NCBI RefSeq assembly: GCF_003382685.1
Contig: NZ_QLVG01000050.1
Span: 1 to 44,395, forward strand
Direction: 5' to 3'
Length of the DNA: 44,395 bases
Source of the DNA: Halorussus litoreus
Lineage (GTDB): Archaea > Halobacteriota > Halobacteria > Halobacteriales > Haladaptataceae
The notes under the pieces are model-generated. The model ran no database searches and was not told the origin of the DNA. It worked only from the letters and a program-made list of their open reading frames with translations. Below, piece by piece: positions 7,733-15,163 of the stretch (position 1 is the stretch's first letter; each line of letters starts with the position of its first letter). The position numbers were made by a program, and so were the translations under genes.

Positions 7733-8104
7733 ATGCGCCGGAGTAGTTTCGCGGCCGGTCTGATCGTCGGGCTGCTTCCGACCGGAGTCCTCTACCTCGA
7801 TGGGTACTGGGACCCGCAACTGGCCGTCTTCGTCTGGGCGTCGTTCACCGTCACCGGTTGGCTCGGAGCCCGCCACCGAGAGAACGTTCGCCAGAGCACG
7901 TGGTGGACCGCCCTCCTGGTCGCGCTCGTGATCGGCGGGGCACAGTTCGGCGTCCACATGGACCTTCCAATCGGACACGATCTCACCGTCGCTCTCTGGT
8001 TTCTCGTCCTCGGCGTCGGCACGGCCGCAGCGCTGGTCGGCGTCGAGATCGGCGTCAGAGCGAGCGAAACTTCGACGACGACCGCGAACACGATGGCCGA
8101 CTGA
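7733..8104 (+). CDS. hypothetical four-helix membrane protein
   Basis: A 123-residue protein with about four hydrophobic segments (residues 6-24, 28-45, 57-76 and 83-104) and a Ser/Thr-rich tail. I do not recognise the family. It is transcribed in the same direction as the gene 46 bp upstream, with a T-rich tract (GTTTTTGTC) in the gap that could be a terminator for that gene or a promoter for this one. The length and hydrophobicity are consistent with a real protein; function unknown. Confidence 0.6.
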   Translation: MRRSSFAAGLIVGLLPTGVLYLDGYWDPQLAVFVWASFTVTGWLGARHRENVRQSTWWTALLVALVIGGAQFGVHMDLPIGHDLTVALWFLVLGVGTAAALVGVEIGVRASETSTTTANTMAD

Positions 8105-8125
8105 CGGTCGAGTTCAGAATCGGAG

Positions 8126-8812
8126 TCAGTCCCACGCCTCGCCGCTGGCGAGGTCCACGTCGTGGTCGAGCTTCGAGGAGGGACACAGATCCTCGAGCAC
8201 GCAGTCGCTGCAGTCGGGATTTCGCGCGGTGCAGGTCGCCCGACCGTGGCTGATGAGCAGGTGGGTGTACTGCTGCCAGTCCTCGTCGGGAACGACGTCG
8301 AACAGGTCCTCTTCGATGTTCTCAGGGGTTTTTTCCTCCGTAATCGCGAGCCTGCGCGAGAGGCGCTGGACGTGAGTGTCCACGACGATTCCCTCCACCA
8401 CGTCGTGGCCGTGCTGGAGCACGACGTTCGCGGTCTTCCGCCCGACGCCCTTGAGTTCGGTCAGCTCGTCCATCGTGTCGGGCACCTCGCCGTCGTGCTC
8501 GTCGATCATGGTCTGTGCCGACGATACGAGGTAGTCGGCCTTGCTGTTGTGGTAGGTAATGGAGCCGATGTCCTCGGAGAGTTCGTCCACGTCCGCGTTC
8601 GCGTAGTCCTCGACCGACTGGTACTTCTCGAACAGGTGCTCGGTCTCCTCGTTCACGCGCTCGTCGGTACATTGGGCCGAGAGCACGACCGCGACGAGCA
8701 GTTCCAGCCGGTTCGAGAAGTTCAGCGAAATGGTCGCGTCGGGGTACTCCTCGTACAGGCGGTCGATGACTTCCTCGGCCTGGGCCTTCGGCGTGTCGAG
8801 TGGCTCTCCCAT
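8126..8812 (-). CDS. nth: endonuclease III, DNA glycosylase/AP lyase
   Basis: A 228-residue base-excision-repair enzyme that removes oxidised pyrimidines and cuts the abasic site. The helix-hairpin-helix LKGVGRKTANVV spans about residues 120-131 with the Schiff-base lysine at K126 and the catalytic aspartate D145 in VDTHVQR. The C-terminal 4Fe-4S loop has cysteines C194, C201, C204 and C210 in the canonical C-x6-C-x2-C-x5-C spacing. Length is normal for the family. A TATA-like ATTCAAATCC 24-35 bp upstream supports this start. It is a single gene, convergent with the membrane protein to its left. Confidence 0.96.
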   Translation of the reverse strand: MGEPLDTPKAQAEEVIDRLYEEYPDATISLNFSNRLELLVAVVLSAQCTDERVNEETEHLFEKYQSVEDYANADVDELSEDIGSITYHNSKADYLVSSAQTMIDEHDGEVPDTMDELTELKGVGRKTANVVLQHGHDVVEGIVVDTHVQRLSRRLAITEEKTPENIEEDLFDVVPDEDWQQYTHLLISHGRATCTARNPDCSDCVLEDLCPSSKLDHDVDLASGEAWD

Positions 8813-9198
8813 GTGGCTGTGGTCGGGTGGCCCGGATTTGAATCTTGTTCGTTATTCCGCGGTGGAAGACGTGAGGGTCGTGGTGGAAGACGCGAAACGG
8901 CTTCGCTCTGGAGACTGGGTGTTCGGCGGGACGCTACCCCTTGCTTGAGCCACGGCGTGACCGCAACCGCTCCGCCCCGCACCGCGACCGCAACCGCACG
9001 GCACCGCACCGCGTGCGGTGGCGGGGCGGGTACCCACGTGCCTCGGCAGTAGCTAGCTTCGTCGTCACGAAATCCTCCGAGGAGCCCATTCCCGAGCAGA
9101 ACCCGCCAAGCAGAATCCGTTCCCGAGCAGCATCCAGCCCCGAGTATCGCTATCGGCGTTCCGAGAGTTTTAACCCCGCGACCCACGCGCGTCCACCT
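8813..9198. other. 386-bp intergenic region with CCGCAC-rich repeats
   Basis: No credible gene. It holds the nth promoter at its left end and the mvaD promoter (GTTTTAACCC about 9166-9175) at its right. Between them, about 8956-9030 is rich in ACCGCA/CCGCGA hexamers and contains a hairpin with an 8-bp stem at 9002-9020. One of the few CTAG sites of the window is at 9053-9056. Confidence 0.6.
9002..9020. repeat. inverted repeat in CCGCAC-rich intergenic DNA
   Basis: The sequence CACCGCAC-CGC-GTGCGGTG can fold into an 8-bp stem with a 3-nt loop. A second, imperfect pairing is possible between 8972-8985 and 9015-9029. It is too far from the flanking gene ends to be called a terminator. Confidence 0.5.
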
Positions 9199-10194
9199 AT
9201 GAAGGCGACCGCGAAGGCCCACCCGATCCAGGGCCTCGTCAAGTACCACGGGATGCGCGACGAGGAACTCCGACTCCCGTACCACGACTCCATCAGCGTC
9301 TGCACCGCGCCGAGCCACACCAAGACTACCGTCGAGTTCGACCCCGACCTCGACGGCGACACCTTCGTCGTCGACGGCGAGGAACTCGCGGCCCACGAGG
9401 CCGACCGAGTCACGAGCGTCGTCTCGCACGTGCGCGAACTCGCGGGCGCGAGCACCGGCGCAGCTGACCACGCCGAGCACCCCGTCCGACTGGAGAGCGA
9501 GAACTCCTTCCCGTCGAACGTCGGCCTCGGCTCGTCGTCGTCGGGTTTCGCCGCGGCCGCGATGGCGCTCGCGGAGGCCGCGAACCTCGACCTCACGCGC
9601 CCGGAGATCTCGACCATCGCGCGCCGCGGGTCGTCGTCGGCCGCGCGAGCGGTCACCGGCGGCTTCTCGGACCTCCACGCGGGGCTCAACGACGAGGACT
9701 GTCGCTCCGAGCGCCTCGACTCGCCGCTCGAAGACGACCTCCGCATCGTCGCCGGGCTCGTCCCGGCGTACAAGGAGACCGAGCACGCCCACCGCGAGGC
9801 CGCCGACAGCCACATGTTCGAGGCGCGGCTCGCGCACCTCCACGACCAGCTCGCCGAGATGCGCGACGCGCTCCGCGAGGGCGACTTCAACCGAGTGTTC
9901 GAGACCGCCGAGCACGACTCGCTGTCGCTCGCCGCGACCACCATGACCGGGCCCGCGGGCTGGGTGTACTGGAAGCCGGACACCATCGAGATCTTCAACG
10001 CGGTCCGGGACCTGCGCGAGGAGGGCGTTCCCGTCTACTTCTCGACGGACACCGGAGCGAGCGTCTACGTCAACACGACCGCCGAGCACGTCGACCGCGT
10101 CGAGGAGACCGTCGCCGAGTGCGGCGTCGAGACCATGGTCTGGGAGGTCGGCGGCCCGGCCGAGATTCTGCCCGAGAGCGAGGCGCTGTTTTAA
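9199..10194 (+). CDS. mvaD: phosphomevalonate decarboxylase (MvaD family)
   Basis: A 331-residue GHMP-superfamily enzyme of isoprenoid synthesis. The N-terminus (MKATAKAHPIQGLVKYHG, then PYHDSISV) matches the substrate-binding segment of mevalonate diphosphate decarboxylases, NSFPSNVGLGSSSSGFAA is the GHMP ATP-binding loop, and the Asp in FSTDTGASVYV matches the catalytic aspartate. In haloarchaea this family is known to act on mevalonate 5-phosphate, giving isopentenyl phosphate, which a separate kinase converts to IPP for archaeol lipids; that activity is taken from the family, not seen here. The start is supported by GTTTTAACCC about 24-33 bp upstream. A longer open frame extends upstream but through repeat-rich non-coding DNA. 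Confidence 0.92.
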   Translation: MKATAKAHPIQGLVKYHGMRDEELRLPYHDSISVCTAPSHTKTTVEFDPDLDGDTFVVDGEELAAHEADRVTSVVSHVRELAGASTGAADHAEHPVRLESENSFPSNVGLGSSSSGFAAAAMALAEAANLDLTRPEISTIARRGSSSAARAVTGGFSDLHAGLNDEDCRSERLDSPLEDDLRIVAGLVPAYKETEHAHREAADSHMFEARLAHLHDQLAEMRDALREGDFNRVFETAEHDSLSLAATTMTGPAGWVYWKPDTIEIFNAVRDLREEGVPVYFSTDTGASVYVNTTAEHVDRVEETVAECGVETMVWEVGGPAEILPESEALF

Positions 10195-10221
10195 CTGTCG
10201 GCAGTCCCAACGTCGGGACGA

Positions 10222-11457
10222 ATGCGAATAGCCGTCTTCGGCGCGGGCTACGCCGGACTGACCCTCGCACGGAAGCTGGAGAGAACTCTCCCCGACGACG
10301 TGGAGCTACTGGTCGTCGAGCGGACGGGCAGCCACCTCGTCCAGCACGAACTCCACCGGGTGATCCGCCGGCCCTCGCTGGCCGACGACATCGCGGTCGA
10401 CCTCGACGAAGTGCTCGACCGCGCGACCGTCCGACAGGCCGAGGTCGTGGACGTGGATTCCGCCGCCGGCGTCGCGACGTTGGCCTCCGGCGAGACCGTC
10501 GAGTACGACTACGGCGCGGTCTGTCTCGGAGCCGAGACGGCGTTCTACGACCTGCCGGGCGTCGAGGACCACGCCACGCCGCTCAAGACGCTCGGCCACG
10601 CCGAGGAGATCCGGGGCGACTTCCTCGACGTGCTGAACGCCGCTCACACCGCCGCCGCTGACGGCTCCACCACCGACGACACTGACGGCTCCACCACCAA
10701 CGATACTGATCGCGCCGCCGACGACGACGCGACCGGTCGCGTCGTCGTCGGCGGCGCGGGGCTGTCTGGCGTGCAGGTCGCGGGGGAATTGGCCGCGCTG
10801 GCCGACGAGCGTGGGAACGACGGCGTGACCGTCACGCTGCTCGAACAGTTCGACAGCGTCGCGCCCTCGTTCCCCGAGAACTTCCAGACCGCGGTGCGCG
10901 AGGAGCTGGAAGCCCGCGACGTGACGGTCCGGACGGGCGCGACCGTGGCGGAGGCGACCGACGAGGCCATCGAACTCGAATCCGGCGAGCGACTCGACTA
11001 CGACCAGTTCGTCTGGACCGGCGGCATCCGCGGGCCGAACGCGCTCGCCGGCGAGCGCCCCGCGGTCAAGAACACCCTCCGACTCGACGATTCGACCTTC
11101 GTCGTCGGCGACGCAGCGCGCGTGGTCGACGCCGACGGCGAGCCCGTGCCCGCAAGCGCGCAGTCGGCCGTGCGCGAAGCGCGCGCGGTCGCGGAGAACA
11201 TCACCAAGCTGGTCGAGCACGACCGGGCGGGCGACGGGCTGTTCGAGCCCCGGCTCGACCCCTTCGCCTTCGACTCGCCGGGGTGGCTGGTGTCGGTCGG
11301 CGACGGCGCGGTCGCGCAGGTCGGGCCGACCGTACTCCGGGGGCGGGCCGCGAAGGCGCTGAAGACGACCGTCGGTGCGGGCTACCTCTCGTCGGTCGGC
11401 GCGGTGCGCAACGCGGCGGAACTGGTGAGCGAGGAATTGCACCCCGAGAAGGAGTAG
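10222..11457 (+). CDS. NAD(P)/FAD-dependent oxidoreductase (type II NADH dehydrogenase-like)
   Basis: A 411-residue flavoprotein of the pyridine nucleotide-disulfide oxidoreductase superfamily. An N-terminal FAD-binding GAGYAGLTLARKLE starts at about residue 7, a second dinucleotide-binding GGAGLSGVQVAGELA lies near residue 175, and the late FAD motif VVGDAARV is near residue 294. It lacks the redox CxxC, so type II NADH dehydrogenase or a related quinone reductase is most likely. Between the first domain and the NAD domain there is an acidic Ser/Thr/Asp insert with two tandem copies of an 8-residue unit (DGSTTDDT / DGSTTNDT). A TATA-like GTTTTAACTG is 25-34 bp upstream, inside the end of mvaD. 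Confidence 0.85.
   Translation: MRIAVFGAGYAGLTLARKLERTLPDDVELLVVERTGSHLVQHELHRVIRRPSLADDIAVDLDEVLDRATVRQAEVVDVDSAAGVATLASGETVEYDYGAVCLGAETAFYDLPGVEDHATPLKTLGHAEEIRGDFLDVLNAAHTAAADGSTTDDTDGSTTNDTDRAADDDATGRVVVGGAGLSGVQVAGELAALADERGNDGVTVTLLEQFDSVAPSFPENFQTAVREELEARDVTVRTGATVAEATDEAIELESGERLDYDQFVWTGGIRGPNALAGERPAVKNTLRLDDSTFVVGDAARVVDADGEPVPASAQSAVREARAVAENITKLVEHDRAGDGLFEPRLDPFAFDSPGWLVSVGDGAVAQVGPTVLRGRAAKALKTTVGAGYLSSVGAVRNAAELVSEELHPEKE
10660..10707 (+). repeat. two tandem 24-bp units inside the flavoprotein gene
   Basis: Two copies of a 24-bp unit starting GACGGCTCCACCACC, with 2 differences, encode the duplicated acidic octapeptide in the linker between the FAD and NAD domains. The unit length keeps the frame, so copy number could vary without breaking the protein. 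Confidence 0.75.
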
Positions 11458-11491
11458 CGACGATTCGGTCGCGGAACTCGACGGTTCGTCC

Positions 11492-11881
11492 TCAGAGCCC
11501 GGGGATGCCGATCGCGCCCGCGTCCACGATCTGGAGCGCTTCGAGCACGACGAGTACGATCCACACCGAGAGCCACGCCACCACGCCGATGCCGATGGCC
11601 TTGCCCCAGCCGCCGGGGTACCGCGCGTTGATGACGTACACCCACGCGAGCAGGGCGAGCAACGACGCGACGACCGACGCGATGTCGCCGAGGATGGGTA
11701 TCCACGTGATCAGCCCGAACAGCCCGGTGATCACCCACCAGACGAGCGCGCCCACGAGCGCGGTCAGGATCGCGTACTCGTAGTCGTTCCGGTCGACGAT
11801 GACGCGCGCGCCGACGTAGATGCCGAACGCGCCGATGAGGAGGGCCACCACGAATCCGATGAGGAGGTCGAGCAGTGCCAT
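11492..11881 (-). CDS. hypothetical small membrane protein
   Basis: A 129-residue protein that is almost entirely hydrophobic, with about four membrane segments (residues 3-26, 37-60, 64-85 and 92-116). I do not recognise a family. It has a strong TATA-like element upstream and is convergent with the flavoprotein gene 34 bp away. Nothing else in it suggests a role. Confidence 0.65.
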   Translation of the reverse strand: MALLDLLIGFVVALLIGAFGIYVGARVIVDRNDYEYAILTALVGALVWWVITGLFGLITWIPILGDIASVVASLLALLAWVYVINARYPGGWGKAIGIGVVAWLSVWIVLVVLEALQIVDAGAIGIPGL

Positions 11882-11904
11882 GTAGGTGTATTTGGTCCGA
11901 GCGG

Positions 11905-11917
11905 ACTTTTATATGTG
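11905..11917 (-). promoter_or_regulatory. TATA-like element for the 11492-11881 membrane protein
   Basis: On the minus strand CACATATAAAAGT lies 24-36 bp upstream of the ATG. It is one of the best TATA matches in the window. Confidence 0.65.
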
Positions 11918-11974
11918 GGTGGTACCGAGTCGGTCCGACACGGTAACGGACCCAGAGTCGGGCGTAACGGCGGG

Positions 11975-12490
11975 TTAGCGTTCGGTCGCGGGGTCGCCGT
12001 CGCGTTCCCTTGCGGCCGCCTCGGCCGTAGCGGACTCCCGGCGGGGCGAGTCGCCGTCGCGCCGCTCCGCGACGCGATCGCGCGCCCCTTCGAGCGTCTC
12101 GGTTTCGAGCAGCTTCTCGACCTTGCGCTCGAACTCCATTTCGTCGAGTTCGCCCTGAGCATACCGCGTCCGGAGGGCGTCGAGCGCGTCCTGCTTGGAC
12201 CGAGGAGCGTCCGCTCTGCGATGGTCGGCTCGCGCATCCGAGCGCGAATCGGCGTGGCGGTTTGCCATCGAATCGGGCGAGCCTTCCGAGCGCGGGGTCG
12301 AAGCCCCCGCAAGTCCGAGTTCGTCGGTCGCGAGCTTCACGAGCGGGACGGCCACCGCGAAGCCGACCGCGAACACCATCCAGAACCAGCCGTAGCCGAG
12401 GAACAGCGTGGTCAGTCCCAACCCGAGAACGAGCAGTGCGGTGAGCTTCACCAGCGCGCTCTCGTCGGACGGGTCCGCCGGATCGGTCAT
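11975..12490 (-). CDS. SHOCT-domain small membrane protein
   Basis: A 171-residue protein. Two membrane segments at about residues 14-30 and 33-51 are followed by an acidic linker and a short SHOCT-type helical domain (LRTRYAQGELDEMEFERKVEKLLE, about 118-142), then a charged tail. SHOCT domains are small oligomerisation modules usually found at protein ends. The start at MTDPADP fits a TATA-like CTCTTTTAGTC 22-32 bp upstream. It has a paralogue in this window at 26016-26426 with the same two-helix plus SHOCT layout. Confidence 0.75.
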   Translation of the reverse strand: MTDPADPSDESALVKLTALLVLGLGLTTLFLGYGWFWMVFAVGFAVAVPLVKLATDELGLAGASTPRSEGSPDSMANRHADSRSDARADHRRADAPRSKQDALDALRTRYAQGELDEMEFERKVEKLLETETLEGARDRVAERRDGDSPRRESATAEAAARERDGDPATER

Positions 12491-12511
12491 GTGGGGAGTA
12501 TCGCGATGCTC

Positions 12512-12522
12512 GACTAAAAGAG
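12512..12522 (-). promoter_or_regulatory. TATA-like element for the SHOCT protein gene
   Basis: Minus-strand CTCTTTTAGTC, 22-32 bp upstream of the chosen ATG. It supports the short start over the longer open frame. Confidence 0.5.
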
Positions 12523-12621
12523 TTGGAACGTCGGCGCGCGGAGGGACCCCGAAACACGTCTGCATTCTGTTGGTTTCCCCGCGTCAGTGGGTTTAAGTAA
12601 CTGGGACGGGCTTGAGGGCGC

Positions 12622-12843
12622 ATGGCACGCGAGATCGCGCTGCTGGACAAGGCGCTCGCCGGAGTGGTGGGCGTCGCCGCCGGAGCGGTCATCGGAACCC
12701 GAGTCGTTCGTCACTACCGCGACGCGGACCGTCCGGCGGTCGTCTGCACCGAATGCGGAGAATCACTCCCGGTCGACGACGTGCTCGACCCGACCGTCAC
12801 CTGCGCCTGCGTCGCGCCGCGGGACTCCCACGAGTTCCGATAG
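12622..12843 (+). CDS. small CxxC / CxC protein with one hydrophobic segment
   Basis: A 73-residue protein with one hydrophobic helix (about residues 9-27) and then four cysteines, CTEC near 42-45 and CAC near 61-63, which look like a small zinc-binding knuckle. I do not recognise the family. A TATA-like GGTTTAAGTA lies about 25-34 bp upstream, which supports expression of such a short gene. It is probably membrane-tethered with a cytoplasmic zinc site. Confidence 0.6.
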   Translation: MAREIALLDKALAGVVGVAAGAVIGTRVVRHYRDADRPAVVCTECGESLPVDDVLDPTVTCACVAPRDSHEFR

Positions 12844-12879
12844 CGGACAGTTTAGGCCCCCGACGCCGTAGGCCCGGGC

Positions 12880-13227
12880 ATGGACGACGCGGACCTTCGC
12901 GAGCGACTGGAAGCCCGACTGATGAGCCACGGCGTCTACGTCACGGAGTTGGACTCCGAGGAGGGCCGACTCCGCATCGCGTACGAGACGGCCTCGCCCG
13001 GCACCGGCGTCCCCCAGCAGGAGGTCGGCCGAGTACTGAATCGCTTACTGGAAGCCCAGTCGGACGGCTGGGAGCCGACCGACGTGAGAGGCGTGGTGAC
13101 GGACCTCGACGGCGACGACCGCGGGACGTGGCGGGCCGACCGCGAGTGGCTGGTCGGCCACGCCAGCGGTGACCTCTCGGACGTAGACCTCTCCCAGCGC
13201 GTCGTCGACACCATCGAGGAGGAGTAG
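12880..13227 (+). CDS. hypothetical acidic protein
   Basis: A 115-residue soluble acidic protein with no membrane segment and no cofactor motif that I can identify. It has alternating predicted strands and helices and a repeated theme of Trp-Asp segments (GWEPTD, TWRADREW). A TATA-like AGTTTAGGCC about 25-32 bp upstream, just after the previous stop, argues for its own transcript. Function unknown. Confidence 0.6.
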   Translation: MDDADLRERLEARLMSHGVYVTELDSEEGRLRIAYETASPGTGVPQQEVGRVLNRLLEAQSDGWEPTDVRGVVTDLDGDDRGTWRADREWLVGHASGDLSDVDLSQRVVDTIEEE

Positions 13228-13270
13228 TCCGGTCGGCCGGTGGAATCGGTCGACGCCGGCCAGTCCACTC

Positions 13271-13690
13271 TCACGGGAGTCGACCCAGCAGTTCGACCGC
13301 GAGCGCGACCCGATGCTCGCGATCCGGATGACGGTCGAAGCGGACGGTGTTGCTCCCGGCGTCGTAGTCGAGCAGTCCTGCATCGGCCAGTTTCGGCAAG
13401 TGGACGTGATGCAACGCGGTCGCGACCGTCTCCCGATCGTCGCTCCCGTCGTCGGCCCCGCAAGCCGTCGTCTGTTCGTTATCCGAGAGTATCTGCTCGT
13501 CGTGGGAGACGACGTGCTCGACCAGTTCGGACAGTGCCACCGCGTCGTCGTCCGACGATTTGAGGAACGAGACGACGGCGCGGCGACGTTCGTTCGACAG
13601 CGCGTCGAAGAGGGAGTCGAGGGGCGCGTCGGAGTCGGCTAATGGCGCGAAAGCAGAGTTGTCCAGTCGATGCGTCTCGGGTGTTGTCAT
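13271..13690 (-). CDS. winged-helix domain protein (DUF7344-like)
   Basis: A 139-residue protein with a winged-helix fold: a helix at LFDALSNERRRAVVSFL (about residues 27-43), a second helix at ALSELVEHVVSH, then HHVHLPKLADAGLLDYD (about 93-109), which is typical of haloarchaeal ArsR/DUF7344-like domains where the last helix binds DNA. A non-conserved acidic loop separates the halves. It is probably a transcriptional regulator with an unknown signal. It is convergent with the hypothetical gene to its left and precedes no operon. Confidence 0.75.
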   Translation of the reverse strand: MTTPETHRLDNSAFAPLADSDAPLDSLFDALSNERRRAVVSFLKSSDDDAVALSELVEHVVSHDEQILSDNEQTTACGADDGSDDRETVATALHHVHLPKLADAGLLDYDAGSNTVRFDRHPDREHRVALAVELLGRLP

Positions 13691-13759
13691 CCATTACTCG
13701 GACGCCGCCCGCGCGAATCAGCAGACGGCTTCACTCGTCACGGCGTTCAAGTTCCCGGC

Positions 13760-14416
13760 TCACTCGACGTCGTCGGGAATCCTCAGCGCGGAGCGGATCA
13801 ACACCCCGGAGCCGCGCCGGATGCGCTGGGAGACGGCGTTGGCAGAGATGCCCAGCGTCTCGCCGATCTCCTCGGCGGAAGCGGTCCGCGGGATGGCGAA
13901 GTACCCCTCCCTGACCGCCGCGACGAGCGCCTCGTGCTGCTCGGCCGTCAGGCCGAACTCGCGCTGGCGCGGTTCGGTCGGGTGCGAGAGGTGGTTGACC
14001 TCGAGGGAGTAGCCCTCCTCTTCGAAGTGGCTCTGGAACGACGACACGTCGCCCTCCTCGGCGAACCGAAGCCTGAGGTTCCAGCGGTCGTCTTGGGCCA
14101 CCGCCTCCACGATGGCGGCGTGGTGGTCGATCATCTCGTGGACGAGGTCGTGGAAGTCGTCGGTCCACTCGAGTCGGTACAGCACTTCGTCGTCGGCGTG
14201 CTCGACAGCGTCGGCCGTCTCGACCGTCGGGTCGTCCTCCAGCGCGCGGTGAAAGCGGTCGAAGTCGCCGCCGCGAGTCCACAGGAACGGGAACACCTCC
14301 TCCGGGCTGTGGGACGCCAACCGGTCGGCCTCGACGGTCATCTCCGGGACCGCCGAGAGGGCCGATTCCAGCGCGAACGCCTCGGCGGGGATACTGAAGT
14401 CGCCAACGACACTCAT
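13760..14416 (-). CDS. bacterio-opsin-activator-type HTH-10 regulator
   Basis: A 218-residue DNA-binding protein. An N-terminal sensory-like alpha/beta domain (about residues 1-150) is followed by a C-terminal HTH-10 domain: LTAEQHEALVAAVREGYF and then ASAEEIGETLGISANAVSQRIRR near 175-203, the signature of the haloarchaeal Bat-type regulators. It is a one-domain-plus-HTH form without PAS or GAF domains. The ATG at MSVVG is chosen; another ATG six bases upstream is equally possible. A strong TATA element supports a leaderless message. Its target is unknown. Confidence 0.85.
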   Translation of the reverse strand: MSVVGDFSIPAEAFALESALSAVPEMTVEADRLASHSPEEVFPFLWTRGGDFDRFHRALEDDPTVETADAVEHADDEVLYRLEWTDDFHDLVHEMIDHHAAIVEAVAQDDRWNLRLRFAEEGDVSSFQSHFEEEGYSLEVNHLSHPTEPRQREFGLTAEQHEALVAAVREGYFAIPRTASAEEIGETLGISANAVSQRIRRGSGVLIRSALRIPDDVE

Positions 14417-14436
14417 ACCCATAGTGGGGGCGTAGG

Positions 14437-14447
14437 ATTTATAAATT
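14437..14447 (-). promoter_or_regulatory. TATA-like element for the HTH-10 regulator
   Basis: Minus-strand AATTTATAAAT lies 21-31 bp upstream of the start codon. It is a clear TATA box in a GC-rich background. Confidence 0.65.
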
Positions 14448-14538
14448 CGAGGGTATTTTTGAATTGCCGAGGGTCGGTCGATGCTTCCGGACGGTCGGTT
14501 CTTCCCCGTCGAACGGTCGGCTCTGCGCTCTCGAACGG

Positions 14539-14970
14539 TCAGTTCTGCTGGCCGAACTCGAACTCCTCGGCCACGTCCTCGCGCTTGAGTTCGTCGATCT
14601 TGCGGCGCGTCTCGCTCATGTCGTGTTCCACGTCCGAGAGCCGGTCGTCGAGCACCGACAGGATCTCGCTCTTGACCTTCTCGCTGTCGAAGCGCTCGCG
14701 CATCTGCTCCTCGACCGCGGCGGTGAACACCCGGACGAACGCCGCGACGGTGCCGACCGCCCAGAGGACCACGCCGACCAGCGCGAGTGCGAGCCCCGGC
14801 GCGGCCGTGCCCGCGACCGACGAGAGGGTCGCGCCGTCTGCAAGCTGGTCGTAGGCGCTTCCGAGCCCGACGACCCAGCCCGCGGCCACGAGCGCGCCCG
14901 CGACGAGGGTGGTGACCCCTGCGAGGACGACGTAGTACACTGCCCAGCGAAGCGAACGTTTGGCGTCCAT
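14539..14970 (-). CDS. hypothetical membrane protein with coiled-coil tail
   Basis: A 143-residue protein with two hydrophobic segments (about residues 10-34 and 54-83) and a charged, probably coiled-coil C-terminus (about 85-133). The start at MDAKRS is placed 22 bp downstream of a clear TATA element, so the 11 extra residues of the longer frame are unlikely. I do not recognise the family. The tail suggests oligomerisation on the cytoplasmic side. Confidence 0.7.
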   Translation of the reverse strand: MDAKRSLRWAVYYVVLAGVTTLVAGALVAAGWVVGLGSAYDQLADGATLSSVAGTAAPGLALALVGVVLWAVGTVAAFVRVFTAAVEEQMRERFDSEKVKSEILSVLDDRLSDVEHDMSETRRKIDELKREDVAEEFEFGQQN

Positions 14971-14991
14971 GCGGGAGTGACGCGGCCGATA

Positions 14992-15001
14992 GGTTATAAA
15001 C
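14992..15001 (-). promoter_or_regulatory. TATA-like element for the 14539-14970 gene
   Basis: Minus-strand GTTTATAACC lies 22-31 bp upstream of the ATG beginning MDAKRS and fixes the choice of that start. Confidence 0.65.
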
Positions 15002-15125
15002 ACACCCGATTCCTGTTCGATTCGAAACGGGTCTCCTCTCGGCCGAAACTCGCTCGCGTTCTACTGAACGACGACAACAGGAACCCGACTTCGAGTTAGT
15101 TTTTAGCCCACGTGCGGGTCGGAAG

Positions 15126-15137
15126 GTTCTTTATCGG
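15126..15137 (+). promoter_or_regulatory. TATA-like element for ppsA
   Basis: GTTCTTTATCGG lies 27-38 bp upstream of the ppsA ATG. A second T-rich stretch about 25 bp further upstream could be an alternative box. Confidence 0.5.
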
Positions 15138-15163
15138 CTCTCTTGTTCCATTGAACACGCACA

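Noticed and set aside
8812-8845. A possible tRNA 3' end on the minus strand (TTCAAATCCGGG followed by CCACCCGACCA), which would suggest an attachment site
   Set aside because: No complementary 5' T-stem or acceptor strand is present, and the TTCAAATCC lies exactly where the TATA box of nth should be.
8722-10089. 455-codon minus-strand frame antisense to mvaD
   Set aside because: Antisense shadow of a well-recognised enzyme gene; it also runs through the repeat region and overlaps nth.
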